Source of the DNA: Treponema sp. UBA4873
Lineage (GTDB): Bacteria; Spirochaetota; Spirochaetia; Treponematales; Treponemataceae
Assembly (NCBI GenBank): GCA_002399405.1
Contig: DHDP01000016.1
Span: forward strand, 1 to 64,000
Length of the DNA stretch: 64,000 nt
Direction of reading: 5' to 3'
In this document: in pieces, positions 17,390 to 26,174 of the stretch
Layout of the letters: every line of letters starts with the position of its first letter
Position numbering within the stretch: the first letter of the stretch is position 1
Notes under the pieces: model-generated
Database searches by the model: none
Told to the model about the DNA's origin: nothing
Seen by the model: the letters and a program-made list of their open reading frames with translations, nothing else
Made by a program: the position numbers and the translations under genes

Positions 17390-18562
17390 ATGGAAAAGAA
17401 GATTGTTAATAACTACGGCAGCTTCGACAAAATTTTTGTCAAAGGAAAAGGTGCGACGCTCGTTGACGACGGCGGACGCAGATACATCGACTTTATTGCG
17501 GGCATCGGCGTAAACAGCCTCGGGCATAATTATAAACCGCTTGTTAAAGCGATACGGAAGCAGGCGGGAAGGGAAATCCACATTTCGAATTATTACCTTT
17601 CCGATGAGGGACTTGCTTTTGCGGACGAACTTCTTGCCGCGACGGGATACGAAGGCGGATATTTCGGAAACAGCGGCGCGGAGGCGAACGAGGCGGCAAT
17701 AAAACTTGCGCGGAAATACGGCTACATGAACGGCGGTGAAAAACGCCGTGTTATTTACACGCTCGAACAGTCGTTCCACGGACGTACGATTGCGACGCTC
17801 ACGGCGACGGGTCAGGACAGATTTCATCCGGCTTGCTTTGCACCGTATGTCGAAGGATTCAGGACAATCAAGGCGAACGACTGGGACGCAATACGGACCG
17901 CCTTCGACGACACGACGGCGGCGCTCTTTATTGAATGCGTACAGGGTGAGGGCGGTGTAAACCTCGTCGATGCGAAATGGGCGCAGGCTGCCGCGGCGGC
18001 GGCGCGGAAGGAGGGTGCCATTGTCATGGCCGACGAGGTGCAGACTGGAATGGGGCGCTGCGGTACGCTGCTTGCAAGTGAACAGCTCGGATTTGAGCCG
18101 GACGTTGTGACACTTGCGAAAGGAATTGCGGGCGGAATTCCCATGGGCGCCTGCCTGTTCCGCGGAAAGGCCGCGCACGTTTTTGAAGCGGGCGATCATC
18201 AGTCCACGTTCGCGGGAAATCCGCTCGCGTGTGCCGCAGGACGCGTTGTCCTGAAAACACTCACGGCTCCCGGATTCTTCGGCGAAGTCAACCGCAAAGG
18301 CGAATACATCCGCAGCACAATAAAAGGCTGGAACGTTCCGATTGTGACCGACGTGCGGGGTAAAGGACTCATGATCGGAATCGGGATTGCGGGGACGATC
18401 AAACCATTCGACATAGAAGTAAAATGCATGGACGAAGGCCTCTGCGTTTCCACCGCCGGCAGCGACGTTATCCGCTTCCTTCCTCCGCTTACGATTTCTG
18501 ATAAGGAAATCGAAAAGGGGCTGGAAATATTCCGCCGTGTCCTCACGGAGTTCTGCAGATAG
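17390..18562 (+). CDS. argD: acetylornithine aminotransferase
   Basis: 390 residues, a class III PLP-dependent aminotransferase of arginine synthesis converting N-acetylglutamate semialdehyde to N-acetylornithine. Motifs: YIDFIAGIGVNSLGHNY, GNSGAEANEAAIKLAR (phosphate-binding loop), SFHGRTIATL, the cofactor Asp in VMADEVQTGMGR, and the PLP lysine in TLAKGIAGGIPMG. Length is normal. The start at 17390 has CAGGAG about 7 nt upstream. It follows the surface-protein gene by 31 nt and appears to be the last gene of the argJ-argB-surface protein-argD run. It could also serve succinyldiaminopimelate transamination, as in other bacteria. Confidence 0.93.
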   Translation: MEKKIVNNYGSFDKIFVKGKGATLVDDGGRRYIDFIAGIGVNSLGHNYKPLVKAIRKQAGREIHISNYYLSDEGLAFADELLAATGYEGGYFGNSGAEANEAAIKLARKYGYMNGGEKRRVIYTLEQSFHGRTIATLTATGQDRFHPACFAPYVEGFRTIKANDWDAIRTAFDDTTAALFIECVQGEGGVNLVDAKWAQAAAAAARKEGAIVMADEVQTGMGRCGTLLASEQLGFEPDVVTLAKGIAGGIPMGACLFRGKAAHVFEAGDHQSTFAGNPLACAAGRVVLKTLTAPGFFGEVNRKGEYIRSTIKGWNVPIVTDVRGKGLMIGIGIAGTIKPFDIEVKCMDEGLCVSTAGSDVIRFLPPLTISDKEIEKGLEIFRRVLTEFCR

Positions 18563-18619
18563 AGCGGAGGATGTCCGGGAGCTCCGTCTCCGGATATTCC
18601 TGCGGGCAAAACTGCATTA

Positions 18620-18648
18620 TTGTTCAATTCGGAGAAATCCGCTAAAAT
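18620..18648 (+). promoter_or_regulatory. gatCAB promoter, leaderless
   Basis: TTGTTC at 18620-18625, a 17-bp spacer, and TAAAAT at 18643-18648. The ATG of gatC begins at 18656, just 7 nt after the -10. Transcription would start at or next to the initiation codon. No Shine-Dalgarno is available. Confidence 0.6.
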
Positions 18649-18655
18649 AGTTTTC

Positions 18656-18964
18656 ATGACAACTCACAAGACTATTGATGAAGATACGCTTGAAAAACTG
18701 CTGTATCTTTCGCGGCTTTCCCCTGAGAGCACGAATCTTACCATATTAAAGAAACAGGTCGACGACATAGTCGGCTACTTTGAAATCCTTTCGAAATACG
18801 ACGACAGCGAGAATCCGTACGACGCATATCCTTCGACGGATGCGGACAAGCTCCGCGACGATGAGATTGTGTCCGGTCTCGATATTTCCAACGTTAAGAA
18901 AATATCAAAAGATTTTATGGACGGCTACTTCCAGGTACCGAAAGTATTGGGTGAAGGCGCCTGA
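18656..18964 (+). CDS. gatC: Asp/Glu-tRNA amidotransferase subunit C
   Basis: 102 residues. GatC is the small subunit that stabilises GatA-GatB in the enzyme that amidates Glu-tRNA(Gln) and/or Asp-tRNA(Asn). Characteristic features: LEKLLYLSRLSPES at the N-terminus, VDDIVGYFEILSKYD, and a tail YFQVPKVLGEGA matching the GatC C-terminus (FxVPKV). The ATG at 18656 is preferred over an in-frame TTG at 18620, which lies in the -35. It heads the gatC-gatA-gatB operon and seems to be translated from a leaderless transcript. Confidence 0.92.
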   Translation: MTTHKTIDEDTLEKLLYLSRLSPESTNLTILKKQVDDIVGYFEILSKYDDSENPYDAYPSTDADKLRDDEIVSGLDISNVKKISKDFMDGYFQVPKVLGEGA

Positions 18965-18982
18965 AATCACAAATGAGGAATT

Positions 18983-20563
18983 ATGAACTATACGATTAAA
19001 GATATGCAGTCGGCGCTTAAGGACGGAACTGTCACGAGCGCAGCGCTTGTAAAAAAGTCGATTGAAACGTTCGAGACTGATAAGAAGTCGGCTCTGCCGC
19101 TCAACGCATTCCTTGAAATGTACGACGACGCCGGTGCAAAGGCGGACGCTGCGGACAGGGAGATTTCTGCTGCGCGCGCGGACGGAACGATCGACGGACT
19201 GTTTGAAGAGAAGCCGCTTCTCGGGCTTCCGTTTGCGAACAAGGATAATATTTCCGCAAAAGGTAAGCGCCTTACGTGCGCGAGTAAAATTCTCGAGGGA
19301 TACGTTGCGCCGTACGATGCGACCGTCATCGCGCGCCTTGAAAAAGCGGGCGCCGTTCCGCTCGGGCGGTGCAATCAGGATGAGTTCGCTATGGGCTCGT
19401 CGACCGAGTATTCGGTATACGGACCGACCCGCAATCCGATTAACCGCGCGTACGTTTCAGGCGGTTCCTCCGGCGGTTCCACGGCCGCAGTTGCGGCGAA
19501 TCAGGCGCTGTTCGGAATCGGGACTGAGACGGGCGGCTCCGTCCGTCTGCCCGCAAGTTACTGCGGCGTCTACGGCCTGAAGCCGACGTACGGCGTGCTG
19601 AGCCGCTGGGGCGTCGTCGCATACGGCAGCTCGCTCGATCAGGTGGGCATCATGGGACACACGCCGTCCGATATCGCCGTTCCGCTTGCTGCGATGTGCG
19701 GTGCCGATATGTACGACGACACGAGCGCGGACCTTCCCGGAAAGGAACAGCTCCGAAATCTTACGGCATACGGCGACGGGGACCTCGCGAAGCTCAAGGT
19801 CGCCATTCCGCGGCAGTTTCTTGAAAGCAAAGGTCTCGCGGCCGACGTCGGCATCGTGTTCGACGGAACGCGGAAATGGTTTGAAAGCAAAGGTGCGTCC
19901 GTGGACATCGTGGACCTTCCGGTGCTCGACGCCGCGATTGCGAGTTATTACGTTATAGCGCTTTCGGAGGCTGCGTCCAATCTGAGCCGTTTCGACGGCA
20001 TCAGGTACGGCCGGCGCGTTGATACGGGAGACGGTTACGACGAGCTGTACGTCCACACGCGCAGCGAAGGATTCGGCCCGGAAGTAAAGCGCCGCATCAT
20101 AATCGGCAATTACGTTTTGTCCGAGCAGTTCTCCGGAGATACGTACAAAAAAGGCATGACGGTGCGCGCGCGTATTCAGCGCGAAATGTCGAAGCTGTTC
20201 GAAACATACGATATGGCGCTCTGTCCGACGTGTCCGACGCCGGCGTTCAGACTCGGCCAGAAAGTGGACGATCCGCTCGAGATGTATCTGAGCGACCTCT
20301 TTACGACGTTCGTCAATCTTGCTCGCATCCCGTCCGTTTCAGTTCCCGCAGGACATACGGGCGGCGGCGGTGTGAAAGCCGGCGTTACGGACGGAAGCGC
20401 AGCCGAAGTGTACACCGCGGACAGCAGCGCTGCGGGCGTTATGCCCGTCGGCATTCAGTTTGCAGGTCCGATGTTCAGCGAGCTCAAAATTCTGCGGATA
20501 GCGCAGTCGTGGGAAAACGAGCATCCGGGCTGCGGCTCTCCGATTGCACTGACGTCGCGTTAA
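18983..20563 (+). CDS. gatA: Asp/Glu-tRNA amidotransferase subunit A
   Basis: 526 residues. Amidase-signature enzyme that hydrolyses glutamine to supply ammonia to GatB. The Ser-cisSer-Lys triad is visible: Lys in LPFANKDNISAKG, the Gly/Ser-rich VSGGSSGGSTAAVA, and Ser in TETGGSVRLPASYCG. It is somewhat longer than the usual ~485 residues because of a Gly/Ala/Ser-rich insertion near the C-terminus (GHTGGGGVKAGVTDG onward) before the conserved MPVGIQFAGP. The start has GAGGAATT upstream. It follows gatC by 18 nt and precedes gatB by 25 nt. Confidence 0.96.
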   Translation: MNYTIKDMQSALKDGTVTSAALVKKSIETFETDKKSALPLNAFLEMYDDAGAKADAADREISAARADGTIDGLFEEKPLLGLPFANKDNISAKGKRLTCASKILEGYVAPYDATVIARLEKAGAVPLGRCNQDEFAMGSSTEYSVYGPTRNPINRAYVSGGSSGGSTAAVAANQALFGIGTETGGSVRLPASYCGVYGLKPTYGVLSRWGVVAYGSSLDQVGIMGHTPSDIAVPLAAMCGADMYDDTSADLPGKEQLRNLTAYGDGDLAKLKVAIPRQFLESKGLAADVGIVFDGTRKWFESKGASVDIVDLPVLDAAIASYYVIALSEAASNLSRFDGIRYGRRVDTGDGYDELYVHTRSEGFGPEVKRRIIIGNYVLSEQFSGDTYKKGMTVRARIQREMSKLFETYDMALCPTCPTPAFRLGQKVDDPLEMYLSDLFTTFVNLARIPSVSVPAGHTGGGGVKAGVTDGSAAEVYTADSSAAGVMPVGIQFAGPMFSELKILRIAQSWENEHPGCGSPIALTSR

Positions 20564-20588
20564 ATCAGTAATTTAAAGGTAAACGGTT

Positions 20589-22115
20589 ATGGTAGATAAA
20601 TATGAAATTGTAATAGGCTGCGAAATACATACGCAGCTGCTCACGAAGACTAAAGCGTTCTGCGCGTGCGAAAACCGTTACGGCGGCATGCCCGATACGC
20701 GTGTCTGCCCGGTCTGTCTCGGGCTTCCGGGAGCAATGCCCCGCGTGAGCAAAGGGTACGTGGAACTTGGAGCTGTGGCCGGACAGGCGCTCAACTGTCA
20801 GATTGCGCGTTTTACGAAGTTCGACCGCAAGCACTATTTTTATCCCGATCTTGCGAAAGGGTATCAGATTACGCAGTACGATATGCCGCTCTGTACGAAC
20901 GGATACGTCGATCTTCCGTTCGTTCATTTTCCTGAAGAGGAACGTCCGGGCGGAAAGGCGTTCCGTCCGAATAATTTTAAGGGCGAGAACTGTATCATAG
21001 GAAACAAGTACCGCCGCGTGCGCATTGAGCGCATCCATCTTGAGGAAGACGTCGGCAAGTCGCTCCATCTGGAGGGAAAACATTCGTATATCGACTACAA
21101 CCGCTGCGGCACACCGCTCATCGAAATCGTTACGAAGCCAGACATGACGAGTCCCGATGAAGCGGCGCTTTTCATGGAAACCGTGCAGGAAATTCTCCGC
21201 TACGTAAAAGTGACGAAGGGTAATCTTGAGGAAGGAAACATGCGCTGCGACGCCAACATCAACCTCAACGTGTGGGAGAACGGTAAACTGTATCACACGC
21301 CGATTTCCGAAATAAAGAACCTCAATTCGTTCCGTTCGATAAAGGATGCGTGCGCGTACGAAGCGCAGCGCCAGCTCAAAGAATTCGAAACGGACCGCCA
21401 GGAATTCAATCCGGGTTTTAAAGTGACGATGGGATGGGACGAGGTAAAGGGACAGACCGTCGTCCAGCGCACGAAGAACTCGTTCGTCGACTACCGCTTC
21501 GTCGTGGAGCCTGACATTAAACCGTTCAGCGTAAGCGAAGAACTTATTGCCAAGGCAAAAGATGCCGTCGGCGAGCTGCCGGAGGCGAAGCGCGTCCGTT
21601 TCATAAAGGAATACGGTCTTTCGGAATCGGACGCAGAGACGCTTACATCCACGCGCGAACTGTCGCTGTGGTTCGAGGAAGCCGTCAGGGGCGCGAAAAG
21701 CCAGAAACGCGTCGCGAACCTCATCCTTACCGAGCTGCTCGCGGTCCTTAATGAAAAGCAGCAGACGATTACCGACGTGCGGATAACTCCCGCTCATATC
21801 CGCGGACTTGCGGATGCGCTCGAAAATAACAAAATCACGAGCAAGCAGGGGAAAGCCGTATTCGAAAAGATGCTTGCGACCGATAAAATGCCCGACGTAA
21901 TTATTAAAGAAGAAGGCATGGAGCAGGTGAGCGATGCAGGTGCAATCGAAAAAATCGTCGATGCGGTCATCGCCGCGAACCCGAAAGCAGTCGCAGACTA
22001 CAGGGACGGCAAGACGAACGTCGTCGGCTGGCTTACGGGACAGGTGATGAAAGAATCGCACGGAAAGGCGAATCCGAAGCAGGCGACTGAACTCGTACAG
22101 AAGAAGCTGTCGTAA
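20589..22115 (+). CDS. gatB: Asp/Glu-tRNA amidotransferase subunit B
   Basis: 508 residues. GatB activates the tRNA-bound Glu or Asp with ATP and transfers ammonia to it. Motifs: IGCEIHTQLLTKTKAFC near the N-terminus, the zinc-binding Cys set (CENRYGG and CPVCLGLPGAMP), LEEDVGKSLH, RCGTPLIEIVTKPDM and MRCDANINLNV. The C-terminal ~150 residues form the helical YqeY-like tRNA-binding domain ending in VVGWLTGQVMKESHGKANP. Full length and intact. It is the last gene of gatCAB and ends 2 nt before the end of the convergent EAL gene, with no obvious terminator between. Confidence 0.96.
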   Translation: MVDKYEIVIGCEIHTQLLTKTKAFCACENRYGGMPDTRVCPVCLGLPGAMPRVSKGYVELGAVAGQALNCQIARFTKFDRKHYFYPDLAKGYQITQYDMPLCTNGYVDLPFVHFPEEERPGGKAFRPNNFKGENCIIGNKYRRVRIERIHLEEDVGKSLHLEGKHSYIDYNRCGTPLIEIVTKPDMTSPDEAALFMETVQEILRYVKVTKGNLEEGNMRCDANINLNVWENGKLYHTPISEIKNLNSFRSIKDACAYEAQRQLKEFETDRQEFNPGFKVTMGWDEVKGQTVVQRTKNSFVDYRFVVEPDIKPFSVSEELIAKAKDAVGELPEAKRVRFIKEYGLSESDAETLTSTRELSLWFEEAVRGAKSQKRVANLILTELLAVLNEKQQTITDVRITPAHIRGLADALENNKITSKQGKAVFEKMLATDKMPDVIIKEEGMEQVSDAGAIEKIVDAVIAANPKAVADYRDGKTNVVGWLTGQVMKESHGKANPKQATELVQKKLS

Positions 22116-22117
22116 AT

Positions 22118-24373
22118 CTATATATGCGCGGCGACGTATTTGACGAAGTCCTCTTCTTTTAGGGGGCGGGAATAATAATATCCCTGCACCTGATCGCATT
22201 GTATCGATTTAAGAAAATCAATCTGCGCTTTCGTTTCCACACCCTCGAAGACCGTTTTTTTGTCGAGCTGCTGTCCGAGCTCGACAAGCTTCGTAATGAG
22301 CCCGGATGTCTTTTCGGTATAATTGTCCGGGTTTAGAAACGACTGGTCGAATTTTAACACGTCGACGGGAATCGTATTGAGCATGTTGAGCGATGATTCG
22401 CCGCTTCCGAAATCATCCATCGCGACGTTGAAGCCGTGTTTATGGAGCAGCCGGGTTGTTTCAAGAAGCATAAGTTTGCCCGTTTCCGATGTCCGTTCGA
22501 TGATTTCTATCTCTACGAGAGACGGCGGAATGTTGTATTTTTTGAATATGGAGTTGAACCGCGCTATAAATCGTTCCGGATTGGTGTGATTCCGCGACAT
22601 ATTCATGGAAACTGGAACGACGGGCTTATGCTCGTCGAGCAGCTTCTGCATAAACCGGAAGACCTGATCGTACACATAAAAATCAAGATTGACGATGAAA
22701 CCGTTCTTTTCAAACGTCGGAATGAATTTCGCCGGCGGCATGACGCCGAATTCCGGATTGTTCCAGCGCACAAGCGCCTCCGCACCGATTATTTTTTCCG
22801 TCTTCAGCGAAATTTTCGGCTGATATATCACGAAGAACTCGTTGTTTGAAAGCGCTTTTTCCATGCGGCTCTCGATTTCGCGCTCCTTGTTTATCTGCAG
22901 CTGCATCTCGGGTGTAAAAACCGCATACTGATACATGAGATTGTTTTTAATTGTCGATTTTGCGAACGAGGCATTTCCCGTCAGCGACTGCACCGAAACG
23001 TTCTGTTCGTCTTTGTTCGAACATGCTATGCCGAATTTAACATAAAACACAATGTCTGATTTTTTTATTTCCCTGCAGATTTCCTTCAATTTGTTCCGGA
23101 AGATGTTTATCGCCCGATGTTCGTCGCTTATCAGGAAGAGACCGTAAAACCTGTCCGCATATCCCCTGCCGATGTATCCGGTATACCCTTCCGCGGCCCT
23201 GTTCAACGCCTTCGAAAACAGAACGAGCATAGCGTCCGTTTTTTCCGCGCCGTATGTCTGATTCAGCACTTTGAATCCGCGGATATCCGCATCGATGAAT
23301 ATGAACTGACTGTGAGGATTTTTGTTGATGAACTGCTGGGAAGCAAGTTCGAATTTCGTCCGGGTAAAAAGCCCCGTCAGCTTGTCGTAGTCATTTTCCC
23401 TGTTAATTTTTTCGCTTAGCGTGTGAAGCACGGACATCTCGATAAACAGACTTACGAGTATTCCGAAAATCATTATGAAGAAAACATGTATCTGCGCTTT
23501 ACGTACAGAGTTGTACAAATCCTGCACTTCCGCTTCGGGAATGGAAATTCCGAGAATGCAGGGAGTGCCTTTTATAGGTTCGAATGCAATCGAAACGGGA
23601 ACACCGGTAACGGAAGCCGTCTTCACGTATCCCGACTGATGACGGAGGATGTATGAAACAGTGTTTTCCGGACTGTGGGCAATCGACAAATCGTTTCTTT
23701 TGAGAAGAAGTTTTTCGTCGGGATAGGAAATGAATTCTCCGTTCGAATTAATAATAAACGCGTACCCCGTCTTTCCTATTTTTATATTGCCGACGGTTTT
23801 TTGAAGCGTCGTCAATTCGACGGCTCCTCCGATAAGCCCGATGCATTCTTTCCTGTTGTTGTATACGGCGCGCGCCACATGCAGAACAAGCTTTCCCGTC
23901 GTCCGTGATATGCTTCCGTCGTCGACGGCCGTTTCATATCCGTCTTCGACGATTTTTTTAAAATAATCGCGGTCGCTGATGTTTGCTGAAAGTCCGGCGG
24001 AGGAAATCAGATTTCCGTTTCTGTCGGCGTAAAAAAGATTCAGAAAATACGGCGGGCGCCTGTTGTCGTGTTCCTGAATCCATGAAGCTATTTTTTCATC
24101 TGTTTCGTATTTGAATACATCGGAAGAGGAAAAACTTTTCAGGTCGGAAAGATATTTATCTATAAGCTCGGAAAACGCGTATGAATATGCTTCCGCAAGG
24201 TGTATGCAGTCGGATTCATAATGATCCGCCGTGCTTTCTTTGATGATTTTGAGCGAAAGCCCGCAGAGAAAAAAGAACAGCGCAATAAAAATGGCGGTAA
24301 GGATAATGTACGTGACGGAGTGGACTCGGCTCTTAAGTTGTTTTGCATCTGGTACCATGGTCTTTCCCTGCAT
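22118..24373 (-). CDS. membrane receptor with degenerate GGDEF and EAL domain (c-di-GMP phosphodiesterase)
   Basis: 751 residues from the ATG at 24373, chosen because an extended -10 (TGG-TATTAT) ends 6 nt upstream; a longer frame opens at 24478. TM1 at ~20-45, an extracytoplasmic dCache-like sensor ~50-290 (DDGSISRTTGKLVLHVARAV, IIGKTGYAF-like core), TM2 ~295-317, then a GGDEF-like domain ~328-455. Its signature is GRGYADRF instead of GGDEF, so no cyclase activity is expected. The EAL domain (~505-745) keeps GAEALVRW, NMSRNH, AMDDFGSG, LKFDQSF, FEGVET and QGYYYSRP, so it should cleave c-di-GMP. It is convergent with gatB. The extracytoplasmic ligand is unknown, possibly an amino acid or similar small molecule as in other dCache proteins. 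Confidence 0.88.
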   Translation of the reverse strand: MQGKTMVPDAKQLKSRVHSVTYIILTAIFIALFFFLCGLSLKIIKESTADHYESDCIHLAEAYSYAFSELIDKYLSDLKSFSSSDVFKYETDEKIASWIQEHDNRRPPYFLNLFYADRNGNLISSAGLSANISDRDYFKKIVEDGYETAVDDGSISRTTGKLVLHVARAVYNNRKECIGLIGGAVELTTLQKTVGNIKIGKTGYAFIINSNGEFISYPDEKLLLKRNDLSIAHSPENTVSYILRHQSGYVKTASVTGVPVSIAFEPIKGTPCILGISIPEAEVQDLYNSVRKAQIHVFFIMIFGILVSLFIEMSVLHTLSEKINRENDYDKLTGLFTRTKFELASQQFINKNPHSQFIFIDADIRGFKVLNQTYGAEKTDAMLVLFSKALNRAAEGYTGYIGRGYADRFYGLFLISDEHRAINIFRNKLKEICREIKKSDIVFYVKFGIACSNKDEQNVSVQSLTGNASFAKSTIKNNLMYQYAVFTPEMQLQINKEREIESRMEKALSNNEFFVIYQPKISLKTEKIIGAEALVRWNNPEFGVMPPAKFIPTFEKNGFIVNLDFYVYDQVFRFMQKLLDEHKPVVPVSMNMSRNHTNPERFIARFNSIFKKYNIPPSLVEIEIIERTSETGKLMLLETTRLLHKHGFNVAMDDFGSGESSLNMLNTIPVDVLKFDQSFLNPDNYTEKTSGLITKLVELGQQLDKKTVFEGVETKAQIDFLKSIQCDQVQGYYYSRPLKEEDFVKYVAAHI

Positions 24374-24549
24374 AATGGTATAATACCATACTTTTTTCTT
24401 TTTGCGGAGATACTTGAACCATTTTAAAAAATCCATTCTCCGCGAAATCAGCTTTGCAGGAAATATATAAATCAGCATATTTTGATAATTTGAATATTTT
24501 CCGATAGTGCGGCATGATGGCGTTTTAAAACCCGCCCGATTTTCTCGAT

Positions 24550-24577
24550 AGCAGAAAAGTATTTTTTCTGCTATACT
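24550..24577 (+). promoter_or_regulatory. inverted repeat overlapping a TATACT promoter
   Basis: AGCAGAAAA (24550-24558) and TTTTCTGCT (24564-24572) form a 9-bp inverted repeat that runs into TATACT at 24572-24577. The ATG of the downstream gene follows 7 nt after the -10. An operator for an unidentified repressor is the most likely reading. No good -35 is seen. Confidence 0.4.
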
Positions 24578-24584
24578 ACGGCAA

Positions 24585-25385
24585 ATGTCAACAGTTGATT
24601 TTTTAGCGTCTGAAATTACACTTCGTTACGGCACCGTACAGCGTGCCCGCGGATGTTTTCTGTATACGCGCAGGGGAATCCGCCTTACCGACATGTATCA
24701 GGAAGGGGGACGGGCTGTCCTCGGGTGGGGCGGCGGAGCCCCGTTTACGGTGTTCAAAAATACGATGAACCGCGGGCTTACCGGCAGCTTCGACACTGAT
24801 GTGACTCCCCGGCTGGAGAAAGCCGTAAGCAGCCTGCTTGCCGGCAGACGCACTGTGTTTACGTTTACGGACCGTGCGGCTGCGTTCAAGGCTGCGCTTA
24901 CTTTTTCGAAAGAAAGTACGTCGTTCTGGAAACCGTGGAATCAGGAAAACAGTGACTGGCGGACAGTCGACGCTGTCATCGTTGTTCCGCCTCTTCCGTG
25001 GGCGACTCCGCTGTTTTTTGTCGCCGTGAGGCCTGAGATAGTCGAAGTGTTTTCCGCGGCGGGAGCGGAACTTCCGGAAAGCGCGCGCATTCCGGCGGCT
25101 CTCGCTGCCGCTGCTGTACGGTCGTTTTACGACATGACTGCCGCCCTTCAGTTCCGCGAGGAGAAGGACTGGTTCCGGTACGATACGGTGCTTACGAAAT
25201 ACTGGACGCGCCGCGGTCCGTACCTGTATCCGAAAATCGATGAAAAAAAATACGGGGCGTTCATACTGCATTGCCTCGACTGCGCTCTCGTCGTCAGTCC
25301 GGATTACAACGTGCCGTCGATAGTTCCCTTCGGTGCCGATAAAGGCGTGTTTACAAAACTTGCAAATTCTCCGTTCGAGGCATGA
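24585..25385 (+). CDS. conserved-looking protein, aminotransferase-like N-terminus, unknown function
   Basis: 266 residues, no signal peptide. The first ~70 residues resemble the entry of class III aminotransferases (YGTVQRARGCFLYTRRGIRL, then GWGGGAPFTVFK), but no PLP lysine region or Schiff-base motif is present and the protein is much shorter than that family. The middle contains VIVVPPLPWATPLFFVAV and the C-terminus has a Cys pair (LHCLDCALVVSPDYN). I do not recognise a family. It heads a run of four genes, overlapping the next by 4 nt (ATGA). The start is the ATG 7 nt after TATACT, implying a leaderless message. Possibly a catalytically inactive aminotransferase relative. Confidence 0.6.
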   Translation: MSTVDFLASEITLRYGTVQRARGCFLYTRRGIRLTDMYQEGGRAVLGWGGGAPFTVFKNTMNRGLTGSFDTDVTPRLEKAVSSLLAGRRTVFTFTDRAAAFKAALTFSKESTSFWKPWNQENSDWRTVDAVIVVPPLPWATPLFFVAVRPEIVEVFSAAGAELPESARIPAALAAAAVRSFYDMTAALQFREEKDWFRYDTVLTKYWTRRGPYLYPKIDEKKYGAFILHCLDCALVVSPDYNVPSIVPFGADKGVFTKLANSPFEA

Positions 25386-25684
25386 CGTACATGGTTCAGT
25401 CCGATTTGATTCTGTTTATTATAAAACTCGTTCTGGGCGGAATAACGGCATTCCTCGCGATACTGCTTTGGTCGAAGACGCGCGATGCGTCGTGGATGTC
25501 GCTCGTCGCCGGCGCCGTCACTTCGTATGCAGGCATCGTGTACGACATGATGGTGCATCTCGGTATTATAGTTCCGGGCGGCGTTTCCGTCGCCGGCATC
25601 CCGCTTCCGACACTGCTTTTCTGCGTGATTCCGAGCTGCTTTTTCATACTTGCGTTTATACTGATGCTTTTGAGGACACGATAA
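25382..25684 (+). CDS. small three-TM membrane protein of unknown function
   Basis: 100 residues with three hydrophobic stretches: ILFIIKLVLGGITAFLAILL, MSLVAGAVTSYAGIVYDMMV and TLLFCVIPSCFFILAFILML. The charged segment WSKTRDASW between the first two is probably cytoplasmic, by the positive-inside rule. The start overlaps the stop of the preceding aminotransferase-like gene (ATGA), so the two proteins are likely made together and may interact. It ends 1 nt before the ASCH-domain gene. No family recognised. Confidence 0.65.
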   Translation: MTYMVQSDLILFIIKLVLGGITAFLAILLWSKTRDASWMSLVAGAVTSYAGIVYDMMVHLGIIVPGGVSVAGIPLPTLLFCVIPSCFFILAFILMLLRTR

Positions 25685-25685
25685 T

Positions 25686-26147
25686 ATGAGTAAAGCCGAC
25701 GTTTACTGGTACCGCTTCCTGGAAGCGACCGGACGCGACAGAGAAGAGAAGTGTGCGGGCGACATGACCTTTGAAGCGCACGGTTTCGTCGGAGACGAAC
25801 TTCTTTCGCTTGTGCTCACGGGAAAAAAGACCGCACTATTTACGAGTTACGCCACCTATGCGGAAGACAACGAACCGCTTCCCGCAACGGGTGAACTGTA
25901 CGTGGTGCTTGACCGTGCCGAAACGCCGCGCTGCATTATCGAAACAACCGGCGTGACGATCGTACCGTTCGACGAAGTAACGTGGAAAATGGCGCAGCTT
26001 GAAGGAGAAGACGAAAACCTTGAGGCGTGGCGCGGGAAGCATAAGGAATATCTTGAGGATGAAGGCGCTGTCGTGGGATTCGATTTTTCACCCGGCATAA
26101 AGCTCGTTTTTCAGACATTCCGCGTCGTCTACAGCGGAATTTTATAA
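25686..26147 (+). CDS. ASCH-domain protein
   Basis: 153 residues. Pattern of ASCH proteins: MTFEAHGFVGDELLSLVLTGKKTA (the G-K-K motif where substrate RNA or nucleoside is thought to bind), a beta-barrel core VVLDRAETPRCIIETTGV, VPFDEVTWKMAQLEGE and a final strand LVFQTFRVVY. Members of this fold are cytoplasmic; some cleave N4-acetylcytidine or RNA, and others have no known role. It follows the three-TM gene with 1 nt between them. The start codon at 25686 has no strong Shine-Dalgarno, consistent with coupling to the upstream gene. Confidence 0.75.
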   Translation: MSKADVYWYRFLEATGRDREEKCAGDMTFEAHGFVGDELLSLVLTGKKTALFTSYATYAEDNEPLPATGELYVVLDRAETPRCIIETTGVTIVPFDEVTWKMAQLEGEDENLEAWRGKHKEYLEDEGAVVGFDFSPGIKLVFQTFRVVYSGIL

Positions 26148-26174
26148 AAATAATATTTTAGGAGGATTTTTAAT

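Noticed and set aside
20565..22199. 544-residue minus-strand open frame opposite gatB
   Set aside because: It is a shadow of gatB, whose motifs are unambiguous on the plus strand; the antisense product is Arg/Phe-rich without family features.
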